Below, one piece after another: positions 10,308 to 20,116 of a DNA stretch of 64,000 nt; position 1 is the stretch's first letter; every line of letters starts with the position of its first letter. The translations under genes and the position numbers were made by a program. The notes under the pieces are model-generated. The model made no database searches and had not been told where the DNA came from. It saw nothing but the letters and a program-made list of their open reading frames with translations. The DNA comes from Piezodorus guildinii. Its lineage: Eukaryota; Arthropoda; Insecta; Hemiptera; Pentatomidae. The stretch is taken from assembly GCA_023052935.1 (NCBI GenBank), contig CM041293.1, forward strand, positions 152,271,474-152,335,473. The letters are read 5' to 3'.

Positions 10308-12987
10308 ATGACTACACCTAATTCCTTATCCATTCTCCTTTGGAATGCGAATGGTGTTAGAACTCACACTGACGAACTTACAGCCGTACTGCAAGACAAA
10401 AACATTGATGTTGCACTCATTACTGAAACTAGACTAACCACTAAACAGTGCTTTAAAATACCAGGATACACGACATACCGGACAGACCATCCAGACGGCA
10501 AAGCCCATGCCGGTACTGCTGTCATAGTCCGCCGATCCCTCTCCCATCACTTACACCCACTTCCCGCCCACGATTACCTACAAGCAACTTCCATTGTTAT
10601 CAAAACATTTTCCTTTCCGCTTATCATCGCATCAGCATACTGCCCTCCTAAACATCCCATTTCCTCTGCCCAATTTGAATCGTTTCTCAACTACTTGGGT
10701 AATCACTTCATTTTGGGTGCAGACTTAAATGCCAAGAATCAACAGTGGGGTTCTAGAACCACCAATTCTCGTGGACGGACATTGCAATCTGCACTCAACT
10801 CCCGACGCTTTCATCTCCTACCTCCCGATTCTCCTACCTACTGGCCAACAGATCCTAACCGTAATCCTGACATCCTCGACTTCTTCATCCACAGCGGATT
10901 AGGCTCTCTTAATTTTTCCATAGCTCGCCTTGATGAACTATCCTCTGATCATAGTCCATTGATTCTAAATGTATCCATAACACCTATTCCTAAACCTATC
11001 CCACCGTCATTCATTAGAGGCCCTGTCAACTGGAACCTCTTCCGCGAAATCCTCACTAATGATATTGACCTCAGAGTGATTCTCAAAACCCCAAATGACC
11101 TTGACGACGCCGTATATTCCTTTACAACCGCTATTCAACAAGCTGCCTGGACTGCCTCCTCTCCCAAGTACTCCCAAATAACTCCTTATAGAAGCCATTT
11201 ACCACAACACCTGACAGACCTCATCAACAGCAAACGCCGAGCCAGAACCTTATGGCAACGCACCCGCCACCCAGAGGATCGCCGCTCCTATAACTTTTTT
11301 TGTAGAAAATTAAAGTGGGAGTTGGCGATCTTCCGTTCCCAATCCTACAATACCTACCTCTCCTCTCTCTCGACTCGTGACAATTCCCTTTGGAATGTCA
11401 CGAAGAGAATCCTAAAATCCCACACCATTTCCCATCCTCTCCGGCGCTGTGATAGTTCCTGGGCTGCTTCTGACAAGGATAAGGCCGAGGAATTCGCACA
11501 GCACCTTTCCAAAGTTTTTACTCCTCATCCAGAGCTTAATCCTACCCATACGGCGGCAGTTGAAGAGTTCCTTATATCACCAATACCGCTTTCCTTACCA
11601 CCTAAAGCAGTTAATCCCTCTGAGGTCAGATATCTTCTTAAAAAGCTTCCTCTCCGTAAATCCCCTGGATACGATCTCCTTACTCCTCAAATCTTAAGAC
11701 AACTTCCACCTAAAGCCATTACATTCCTTACATATCTCTATAACTGTATCCTACGCACTACCTATTTTCCTCTCTTATGGAAACATTCAACTATCATCCT
11801 TTTCCTAAAACCAGGCAAACCTTCTAACAACACGTCATCTTACAGACCTATCAGCCTACTTCCGATCCTCTCAAAAGTTTTCGAAAAGCTCCTACTAAAA
11901 CGAATCCTAGCCAAATTTCAAAATTTTCCTTCACATCAGTTCGGATTTCGTCCTCAACATTCCACGGTTCAGCAAGGACTCCGAGTTGTGGACCACATTT
12001 CCTCTGCCCTTGAGTGCAAGGAGTATTGTTCGGGTGCCTTTCTGGACATATCTCAAGCTTTCGACCGGGTGTGGCACCCGGGATTGCTCTTTAAGCTCAA
12101 AACCCATTTACCCCAATCCTTATACCTAGTCCTCCGATCCTATCTATCAAACCGCTCCTTCCGAGTTCGCTGTGGCTCAGAATTTTCCAAACATTATATT
12201 GTTGAGGCTGGTGTTCCTCAAGGCAGCGTCTTGGGACCCGTCCTCTACATCCTCTACACCGCCGATATCCCTACCGATCCCGATACCTTTCTGGCAACAT
12301 TTGCTGATGATACCGCCATTTTGTCATCCAATTCCGATCCTGAAGTAGCATCGATTAATTTACAAAATCACCTTTCCCTTGTCGAAGACTGGTGTAACGC
12401 TTGGCGTATTAAGGTGAACGAAAACAAAGTGCTCACACGTCACATTCACTCTTCGACGCAAATCCTGTCCAACGGTTTATTTAAATTCCCTACCGCTTCC
12501 TTCCTCTGACACAGTCCGGTATCTTGGCTTTTTACTAGACAAAAGACTGACGTGGAACCCACACACAAGACTTAAAAGAAAAGAACTTAACCGCAGATTC
12601 GGCCAGTTATACAGACTACTAAATAGAAAATCTCATCTTACAGTTGACAACAAATTACTAATATACAAGACAGTACTGAAACCAATATGGACCTACGGAC
12701 TTGAACTGTGGGGGACAGCTAAACATTCTAACATCAAACGCATCCAATCCTTCCAATCCAAAGTTCTCCGAACAATAGTTAATGCTCCTTATTACGTTAC
12801 CAACTCTACCCTACACCACGACCTTAAAATTCCATTTATTTTAGACCTGGTACCATCCAAATTTTCCAAATTTCATCAGAACCTTAGTCATCATCCTAAC
12901 CCTCTAGCACAATCCCTATCCAGTACCACCCATCCCTATAATCCTCCTCGAAGATTGAAACGGCAGTGGCCGCGAGACGTATTGTAA
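10308..12987 (+). pseudogene. LINE-A ORF2, endonuclease-reverse transcriptase, one frameshift
   Basis: Expected ~893 residues. N-terminal apurinic-like endonuclease (about 8-225): WNANG, ITETRL, GADLNAKNQQWGS and SDHSPL supply the usual catalytic Asn, Glu, Asp and His. RT (about 440-720): YRPISLLPILSKVFE, HQFGFRP, FLDISQAFDRVWH, GVPQGSVLGP and the active-site FADD (12300-12311). C-terminal region: YLGFLLDKRLTWN, KPIWTYGLELWGTA. No RNase H. An extra base near 12424-12432 shifts the frame and stops it at 12509; the other frame then stays open to the TAA at 12985-12987. It starts directly at ORF1's stop (TAAATG). The protein nicks target DNA and copies the RNA there. Relative to the copy at 34617, two codons are absent near 11910. 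Confidence 0.92.
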
Positions 12988-13479
12988 ACGTTTAAATTGG
13001 AGTTCTGACACTGGTCAGATCCTCCACTCATGTAATGTATGTTTGTGGCTATTACGCCCTAGTTCGGCCTCCACTGATTCACACCAGTGACGCGGCTGAG
13101 AGCGAGGGTCTAGGATCTTTTGGATTCCGCTTTTTCCTCCACAAGTGGGGGGAAAAGCCCAGTCTGGGGTCCCTCTATAGCACTTGTATATTTTGTATAT
13201 AGTTATGTTTGTTTGAATGATGTTTGTTTATCTGCAAACTTTTATTTATCTCAATTATAGGTTAATTCTATATATATCATTTATTTGTATTTATCTCAGT
13301 TATAGGTTGTTGTTTGTTTTCTTATTTTGTATATATATTATATTTTATTTGTTTGACTTTATCATTGTATATATTGTGTGAATGGGATCATATATCACTA
13401 TTACTAATGTTCATATAGAAACAAATTGTAATATATCTCAATAAAAAAAAAAAAATAAAATAAAAAAAAAAAAAAAAAA
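12988..13479 (+). other. LINE-A 3' UTR and A-rich tail
   Basis: GC-richer start with CACTTGTATA, then T-rich DNA, the family word TGTAATATATCTCAATAAA and an A-rich tail. The GATCATATATCAC variant matches the solo tails at 16205 and 42058. Confidence 0.8.
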
Positions 13480-13491
13480 ATAATTAGCGGA
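13480..13491. repeat. TSD of LINE-A, right copy
   Basis: Exact copy of 8669-8680. Confidence 0.9.
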
Positions 13492-13970
13492 ATGGTAATT
13501 GCGTTGCGGCTCGGAACTCTACTAATTAATTGTTTTGCCAGAGATTGATTTCTTGGAACGTATGTATTAAGTAATTAAAGCAACTTTGATTTGATGCTGA
13601 CCTTTAAATTTCTAATCTGATATAAACGAAAGAGCGTTAAAAATAAAATATCAAATGGACGGTCCAGAATGTAGACATTACATTATTTTTTTTTTATTAA
13701 TGCATGTCATTTTAATTGTTTTATCTCATTGCAAATATCAGTCAAAAAATAATATCGCACTGATATTTCAGCCGAAAAATGAGACGAAAATTTAAACAGA
13801 ATGATACAGAAATAGCTCTCTTATTAATTTTTGTTTTAGCCTTTTACACGATTTATTTTTTTATTAAAATTGAGCCTTTTTTTACTATTTAAAAAATATA
13901 TTTTTTTATATGGAAGGAACTGTTTTCAATATATTTCGGAATTAATATAAAATAGTAAATAATTACCTCG
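13492..13970. other. no recognised gene
   Basis: AT-rich spacer without assignable motifs. Confidence 0.5.
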
Positions 13971-13974
13971 TAAC

Positions 13975-14035
13975 ATCCGAGATTTAACCCGGCGATCAAT
14001 AGTCCAGCGCCTAACATACTACTGTACTACTCCTG
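13975..14035 (-). mobile_element. tRNA-like SINE relic ('SINE-C' type)
   Basis: On the minus strand it reads AGTATGTTAGGCGCTGGAC then GATCGCCGGGTTAAATCTC. These are a plausible A box and a one-base-off B box with an anticodon-arm-like segment between. It resembles the head of the SINE at 49722. No body is recognised. Confidence 0.45.
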
Positions 14036-14124
14036 ATTAGAATTACTTTGTTTATCATGTATATCAATAATTTCTTATTGAAATTATTTAAAAAAAAAAA
14101 AAAAAAAAAAAATACAATTGGCTT

Positions 14125-14265
14125 TAAAAGGTCATGGAAATAAACTACCCATTGATAGGTAGCACTTCAACGTTTCATAAATTTAGTAGGTCTGGAGGCC
14201 ATCATATTTTCAGGCACCTCGGAGGGTAGATACGTTTACATGGGGTTCAGAGATTAAAGACATGT
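14125..14265 (-). mobile_element. LINE-B 3' end fragment
   Basis: It carries LINE-B's 3' landmarks on the minus strand (seen on plus as GGTAGCACTTCA, AGTAGGTCTGGAGGCCA, CACCTCGGAGGG), as at 37795 and 40315. It is short and frame-broken. An A-run at 14090-14111 precedes it. Confidence 0.6.
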
Positions 14266-14454
14266 TGGTTTTTGTGAGTTGGCAATTAGAAATTAAAAAA
14301 TTTATAGCTATTTTAGGCTAAGAAAGTGAGAAATGGGATATTAAGTTCTTAATGGATAATGGCGTTATCGTAAAAAATTATGGCGACAAAATAACAAGAT
14401 ATGAAGATAAAAAAGTCAATTCTATTTTATTATCTATCATCAATCAATAATTTA

Positions 14455-14760
14455 TCTAGTTTCGCAAAAAGGTCTGTGTTTGAGTGTGTGTGGTAAGTCT
14501 AGCTCGCAAACAAAAGGTTATATTACCGTGAATATTTTTTAATTTCCTTAAAAACTGTGCTAACGGTGTTGCTTAAACTCGCTAAATAAATGTAATATTT
14601 AATATGCCATTACATAATCTAGGTTTCATTCTGATCTTAATAAGTAGACAGGGCTTTTAAATGCCGAGACTTAAATTATTTTGCTTCTAAAGCATCTTTA
14701 TTTTTTTTAGATTCGAAAGAAATAACCATCAGATCATTTTAGCATTAATAAAAATACAGG
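14455..14760 (+). repeat. partial HINE-like repeat
   Basis: It contains CGCAAAAAGGTCTGTGTTT, GGTAAGTCTAGCTCGC, TAGGTTTCATTCTGATC and ACAGGGCTTTTAAATGCCG in family order. Both termini are missing. Confidence 0.7.
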
Positions 14761-15545
14761 TATCTATCCCAGGAAACAGATTCGATAACCACTAAAGGAG
14801 AAGAAGGCAATAGTATGTTAAGGATGTTTTTATTAAGAATAGATTATATTATGTAATATACGTTGGTAAGCTAAATATTTTAGAAAGAAACATAAAGTCA
14901 AGCGTACACACATCTGAATTATTGTTTTAGAAAATAATTGAATTTGATTAATTCATCTGTAACATAATTTTCGTCTGTTTATTAAAATTGATTTAATTTA
15001 TTTTAAAAACGGAGATGAGCTATGATCGAGTCAGAATTTTCTTTTCTTTTTACCCATAGTATTAGAAATATAAAGATAATTTCTGCTTGTAATTATATTT
15101 GTTTTTGTTTTTGTTTTTTTTTTGTTTACAGGACATAGCTGAGATTAGAGCTAGAAATTAAGAGAAAAGAAAGAGGGAAAAAGAGAGAAGAAATTGTGAA
15201 GACAAAGGTGAAACCCAGTTGGCCATCCTTGATACGAATCTGAGAAGTAAAGAAAAACTTGCGGTTTTCTCCTGAGCCTTCTTCTCTTTCTTTGGCCAAG
15301 TCCAATCCCCTTTTCCTGTTTTATTTATTTTTCCGATGCCAGTTAAGGGCCAGAAGTTAGGGCTAGGGTTCCTTGCTTCAAACTCATCCTCAAAACAATT
15401 AGTTTCGTTTCCGTGTCTCACTTTGCTGCTGTAAGAGACTTGCTCTTTACTAATATTTTATAAGTAAGGAAAATTTGTCCGACGAAAAACTTTTACCCAT
15501 ATTCTGGAAAGAGTAATTTCAGAGAATATATATTTATACAATATA
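14761..15545. other. no recognised gene; one GC-richer patch
   Basis: 15158-15421 is purine-rich then pyrimidine-rich and follows a TTTGTTTACAG acceptor-like tract at 15119-15130. The 87-codon minus frame there (low complexity, S/L/F-rich end) has no recognisable domain. Confidence 0.4.
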
Positions 15546-15549
15546 TATT

Positions 15550-15553
15550 ATAT

Positions 15554-15608
<55 letters not shown>

Positions 15609-15632
15609 TGTGTGTGTGTGTGTGTGGGTGTG
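15550..15632. repeat. (TA)n-(TG)n microsatellite
   Basis: About 25 TA units followed by TG units with one GGG interruption. Confidence 0.95.
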
Positions 15633-15749
15633 TGGTAAATGATTCGCCTTTTTTCCTTGGTCATCGCATCAGGTGTAAACGGCTTTACCGTTTTCTCTAA
15701 TATTTTTTTTTGTTATGTTTATACCAGTCAGGAAAAGGATCTTATGAAA

Positions 15750-15891
15750 GTAAAAAAGAGAAAAGTTACTTTGTTAGATAGATTTTTTTTTTTTTTTTTT
15801 TTTTTTTTTCCTAAGGAAACATTATATATATCGATTATTATATACTTAAAAATATATTTTTAAAAAAGAGAGTAACTTTTCTCTTTTTTAC
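15750..15891. repeat. 21-bp perfect inverted repeat around a T-run
   Basis: Arms at 15750-15770 and 15871-15891 are exact reverse complements. The 100-base loop holds a T-run (15784-15809). A 74-codon frame here is low complexity. Confidence 0.8.
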
Positions 15892-16562
15892 TACTATAAA
15901 GTACTTTTAATTCTGCAAATTTAAAAACATTAACCAAATTATTTTATTTCTATTCATATACAATTAGAACGAATTTTATAACCAACCAGAGGAGAAAAGA
16001 GTAGCAATGTTTTTAAATGTAATTTTTATTTTTTTTTTATATTAAGAACAGTAATATAGACGTATATTATACCGTTGGAAAGAGAATGATTTCTGAAAAA
16101 AATATTATCTTATACAAAAAGTTGTAAAAGGTAAATGTGAAGTAATAAATAGGCGAAAACGTAATCTAGATTATTATAGGTAACAATTTAATACAGTTAT
16201 ATTATTTAACCTTGTGACATGTTTTGTTTATTTTGTGAGATCTTTTGTTTATTTATTTGTTAACTTCATTTATTAGTATTTTTTTGTTATTGTATACGTT
16301 TATTTATTTTTATTTTATTTTATGTAATTCGACTTTCCTTTCGTTTATATTGTAAATATTGTATGAATGAGATCCAGTAGCAGTATTATTATTGTCTATT
16401 ATGACGAATTGTAATATATACGAATGAAAAATAAATATGTTATCCTAAACTATATGTTATCCACAAAACTGAATACACTTCAAAAAATGTTCAACTGTAT
16501 GTTTCTGTAATAGTTCTTAAATTGATTTTAACATCGGAGATAAGTGAAAGTCGTGAGTTGCC
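15892..16562 (+). repeat. HINE-like repeat split by a LINE-A tail
   Basis: The left part (15892-16204) has TACTTTTAATTCTGCAAAT, AACCAACCAGAGGAGAAAA, and ATTATACCGTTGGAAAG. The right part (16441-16562) ends with GATAAGTGAAAGTCGTGAG, the right subTIR region. The LINE-A 3' end lies between them. The left subTIR is missing. Confidence 0.7.
16205..16440 (+). mobile_element. LINE-A 3' UTR, solo copy inside HINE
   Basis: T-rich DNA, then TATTGTATGAATGAGATCC, GTAATATATACGAATGA and AAAATAAATATG. It is nearly identical in landmarks to 42121-42216. No long A tail and no clear TSD. Confidence 0.7.
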
Positions 16563-17235
16563 TAATAGTTTCGAAAGGAATGCCTACATAATGTCATAAA
16601 AATATTGTTTCTGCCGTGAATAGATAAATGTAATTTGTACACCCAGCATATATATATTTATATATATTTGAACGCTGTTAATATGTATTTATCAATACTA
16701 TTATACTATATACATACGTTCCATGTAAAATAATTTAATGTTAAATGGTTCGATTTTAATAAAATAAATAATTTGTAATTCTAACCCTGTTAAATTCACT
16801 ATGCTGTGAAAATAAGATATTTTGCAAACATTTAATTGTATTTAATTAGTTGGCGCTGAGGCGAAAAAGATTCTCGGAAAATTAATTCTAGAAAGAAAAA
16901 AAATGGCATTTGCAAGTAAAATTGTTCCTTCATTTCAGTCATTTCGAGCAGATTTTCCTTATTTCTTTAATTTTCTAGAACTGGAAAGTTAATTGATAAA
17001 AATAATGAATTATTCATTAAGATATTTTCAGGCTATTAACCAGCCAAGAGTATATTTTTTTATCTCAATTTTGGAAATATTACTGTAGATAAGAAAACTA
17101 TCAATCCAGTACATTTAAATAAAACCAAATTTCCCCAAAGATACATTTTATATATATAATATATCAAGCATCAAAAACTAACATATAATGAACCAGGAAA
17201 CTTAATATCATTTTATTTATTTTTAATATGCATGC
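16563..17235. other. no recognised gene
   Basis: AT-rich spacer with a short TA tract near 16653; nothing assignable. Confidence 0.5.
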
Positions 17236-17239
17236 TTAT

Positions 17240-18017
17240 ATTTTATTGAGCGAACTGATTGGGGGGATGGATAAGGTTCTCATGGGATTTGGAGAATTTT
17301 AATGGAATAAGATCTAAAATAAATGGAATATTCAGGTCGTGGTGTAGAGGGCTTTGGATTGAAAGGATTGAATGCGTTTCTGTTAGAAACGTTTAGCTGT
17401 TCACCACAGTTCAAGTTCGTAGGTACAGATAGGCTTCAGTATTGTCTTGTATATTAATAATTTGTTGTCAACTGTAAGATGCGATTTTCTGTTTAGTAGT
17501 CTGTATAACTGGCCGAATCTGCGGTTGAGTTCTACCTTAAAGTCTAGTATGTGAGTTCCACGTTAGTCTTTTGTCTAGTAAACAGCCAAGATACCGGACT
17601 GTTTCTGAGGAAGGAAACGGTATTGAATTGAATTTAACTGTTGAACAGGACTTACGTCGAAGGTTGAAGGTGACGTGTGTGCATTTGCTTTTGTTCACCT
17701 TAATACGCCAAGGATTACACGAGTCTTCGACAAGGGAAAGATACCTTTAGAGTTTTAGCGATGCTACTTTAGGATCGGAATCGGATGATAAAATGGCTGT
17801 GTCATCAGCAAATGTTGCCAGAAAGGTATGGTGATCGGTGGGGATATCGGCGGGGTAGAAGATGTAGAGTAAAGGCTCCAAGACGCTGCCTTGAGGAACA
17901 CCGGCCTCAACAGTATAATGTTTGGAAAATTTGGAACCACAGCGTACTCGAAAGGAGCGGTTTAATAAATAGGATCGGAGGATTAGGTATAAGGATTGAG
18001 GTAAATGAGTTTTGAGC
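17240..18017 (-). pseudogene. LINE-A ORF2 fragment, RT and C-terminus
   Basis: Minus-strand RT with LKTHLPQSLYLILRSY, EAGVPQGSVLEP and FADDTAIL, then the C-terminal region out of frame. A deletion near 17345 removes about 45 bases found in other copies. It is truncated at 18017 inside the DRVWH-to-KLKTH segment. A plus-strand frame at 17785-18015 is a shadow. Confidence 0.85.
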
Positions 18018-18132
18018 TCAGTGAACATTTTTAGCAAGCAAAATACCACTCTAAGATAAGTAATCTCGGGTGAAACTATTGCTTTAAAGCACCCTAACTA
18101 ATCCTTTTTTTATAACATGAAAACTTTATAGA

Positions 18133-18144
18133 ACAAGTAAATAT
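18133..18144. repeat. TSD of I-like LINE, left copy
   Basis: ACAAGTAAATAT, repeated at 19408-19419. Confidence 0.8.
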
Positions 18145-18179
18145 AACTTCATAGTACTTGTAGTATTTTTACTGCCGTA

Positions 18180-18600
18180 TTGACAGCTATTCTAAAAGCA
18201 GTTCATCTAGCTAGAACAGCATTAGAAAAGTCAGTAATCATTTGTTCTGACTCGCTCAGTGCTATCAGAGCTATTTTCAATCCATTCTCACCAAACCCTA
18301 TTGTACAGGAGGTCCACTTCGCAATCAAACAGTTGGAGGACTCTTCAAAAAAAATTAATTTATTTTGGATTCCCAGTCATTCAGAAATATCAGGGAATGA
18401 GGAAGTCGACAGAGCAGCAACAAAGGCACATTCACTAGAAGAAATAACGCCCTCTTTTATTTCATCATCTGAGCTGTTTCAGCCAATAAACGCGAAGATC
18501 ATAGATGAATGCAACAGACTTGGACCGCTCTTGAAAACAACAAATTGAAAAAATATCAAACCGACCATCAGCTTCTGGTTCTCATCATCTAGAAAGTGCA
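18180..18600 (+). pseudogene. LINE RNase H domain
   Basis: The 122-codon frame shows RNase H landmarks: LKAVHLA helix, ICSDSLSAIRAI with the second catalytic Asp, and WIPSHSEISGNEEVDRAATKAH with the conserved His and final Asp. The first strand with its Asp and Glu is lost to 5' truncation. After 18548 the reading continues in a shifted frame to the SINE insertion at 18614. Family role: removes RNA from the RNA-DNA hybrid during retrotransposition. Confidence 0.85.
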
Positions 18601-18601
18601 G

Positions 18602-18613
18602 GCGTGAGGAGGT
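18602..18613. repeat. TSD of nested SINE-A, left copy
   Basis: GCGTGAGGAGGT, repeated at 18902-18913 (last base may be shared). Confidence 0.85.
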
Positions 18614-18901
18614 TTGTTTGTTTATTCGTTTAACGTCACTTTTATGCAACTATGGCTAATCAGACGATGCTACAATGGGAGTCCTAAATTTTGCCTATCC
18701 AGGTTTTATTAGGACAGGGATCTTTAACGAGTACTTGACATCGCACAGGCTCTGGACCACCTTTTAACGTCCCCTCCGAAAGACGGCGTAACTAAGGATT
18801 TTTTACTCCCATTAAAAAATCCTTGGACCACCTGCGGGTTTGAACCCGTGACCTTTGGCATGGGAGGCTGTTACGCTAGCCACCCAGCTACAAGTGATCC
18901 C
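18614..18901 (-). mobile_element. SINE-A, full-length, nested in LINE
   Basis: 288 bp on the minus strand between exact 12-bp TSDs. The head (from 18901 down) has an A box (GGGTGGCTAGCGTAACAG) and B box (CGGGTTCAAACCCGC) of a tRNA-derived promoter. The body carries GCCGTCTTTCGGAGGGG and CCTGGATAGGCAAAAT. The 3' tail reads AAACGAATAAACAAACAAA. It is the best-defined copy of the family. Confidence 0.88.
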
Positions 18902-18903
18902 GC

Positions 18904-19172
18904 GTGAGGAGGTAGTTATTGCCCGTCTGAGAATAGGACACTGCCGTCTCACTCATGAGCACCTCATTGCACGAAGGAATCCACCTCGATGTCAACTGTG
19001 TAAAGTGACTCTCACAGTAAGTCATATTTTTGAAGAGTGTCCTCGTTATAGTAGGGAATTTGTAAAATGTTGCGTACCACGTAAAGTCTCCGAGCCATTG
19101 AGCGATAGTGATCGGGCCGTCGATGGTGTCATTCAATTGGTGAAGAACATTCGTTTATATCAACTCATTTAA
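18904..19172 (+). pseudogene. LINE C-terminal region after RNase H
   Basis: The frame from the TSD reads REEVVIARLRIGHCRLTHEH, then C-x2-C (CQLCK) and H-x4-C (HIFEECPRY), the Cys/His pattern common at the C-terminus of RNase H-bearing LINE ORF2s. It ends at TAA 19170-19172. The SINE separates it from the RNase H part. A homologous segment lies at 26900-27178. Confidence 0.85.
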
Positions 19173-19407
19173 CACATTCAGACTATTTTACGCAATTTTT
19201 GATACGTTACTCACAATTTTTATTTATTTATTTTATTTTTTTATTATTTGTATATTTTTTATTTTTCTATTTATTATTTTTTTATTTTATTTTTTATTTA
19301 TTTTTTTTTTCTCTTCATCATAGGTAAGTTAATCGTCTTTTGACGATGTTTTGGCCAATAATAACCATTCGCAGTTTTTTGCCCTTAAAACCAAAACAAC
19401 AACAACA

Positions 19408-19419
19408 ACAAGTAAATAT
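19408..19419. repeat. TSD of I-like LINE, right copy
   Basis: Matches 18133-18144. Confidence 0.8.
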
Positions 19420-19731
19420 GATTTTATAAGCATAGAGAGAGATAAATTGAAATATTGAAAAACGCTAAGAATTATTTTACAACCCAGCCTAAAGATTTAA
19501 TATGGTATCTTTTGTAAGAAAAATCCTATTGTTTTGTTTATTTATTTTTATTACGGCTTTGTAGAGAGTTTTACATGAACTAGAAAAACCTTAGAAATAA
19601 AGATGCATCTAATATGAATATATAATTAGATGTGCTTTCTTACTTATTTATTATTTTGGAGAATCTGCATTCTAGTGTAGTTTACAGATTACGTCCTGTG
19701 TACACACTACAGGATAACATTTATTTTTCTG

Positions 19732-20116
19732 TTGTTTTTTTTTTTTTTTTATGCACTTGGGATAAACTACCTTATTTTCCCTTTTTTCTGTTTTCCGAGT
19801 ATTAATGATCCTCTTTTTGACCGCGCCTTTCCACCTGAAGGAGGTCCCTTTTCCTTGGCAAAAGCTTTGCCGACAGAGGGAGTAAGCAGTACTGTAGAGG
19901 ACATCAGGCAAGACCTTCCAACGAGTGAGCATGGAGATAAGAAAGTTGAGAGTCTTTGAAGAAGTAGGAAAGCGTTTACAATCAACCTCACAACAACCAG
20001 TGTACCTGAGTACAGAGGTTTCTACTTCAAAAAAACCCAAAGCAAGTTATGTAAACCCCATCAAGGTTTCCCGTTCCAGTAAGGACCATAGCAACCATTC
20101 GCAAAATAATGATTAA
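19732..20116 (+). pseudogene. unrecognised broken open frame
   Basis: Two overlapping plus frames (19732-19959 and 19925-20116) read like one protein with a shift near 19957: PEGGPFSLAKALPTEG, VEDIRQDLPTSEHGDK, then EEVGKRLQSTSQQPVY and a basic/Ser-rich end. The composition is protein-like and GC-richer than the surroundings, but I recognise no domain. A retroelement ORF1 remnant or an exon are both possible. Confidence 0.3.

Larger units (their letters stand above)
8681..13479 (+). mobile_element. full-length Jockey-like non-LTR retrotransposon ('LINE-A')
   Basis: A roughly 4.8-kb element bounded by perfect 12-bp TSDs. Order: 5' UTR (8681-8996), ORF1 with zinc knuckles, ORF2 with endonuclease and RT, 3' UTR (12988-13440) and an A-rich tail (13441-13479). 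Two-ORF layout, an apurinic-type endonuclease and absence of RNase H fit the Jockey clade. At least seven other copies lie in the window: 7120, 16205, 17240, 31678, 42058, 48968, 51371 and 53222. The only lesion I find in the coding part is one frameshift in ORF2. Confidence 0.92.
18145..19407 (+). mobile_element. 5'-truncated LINE with RNase H (I-like)
   Basis: Bounded by a 12-bp TSD. Content: end of an RNase H domain, a C-terminal zinc-knuckle-like region, a T-rich 3' UTR, and an (AAC)n tail at 19393-19407. A SINE-A sits inside it with its own TSD. RNase H followed by a Cys/His region fits I-group LINEs rather than Jockey. The tail motif is AAC, unlike the poly(A) of LINE-A. Confidence 0.85.

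Noticed and set aside
15158..15421. 87-codon minus frame as a gene
   Set aside because: Purine/pyrimidine-biased sequence with no domain and no supporting context.
17785..18015. 76-codon plus frame
   Set aside because: Antisense shadow of LINE-A RT.
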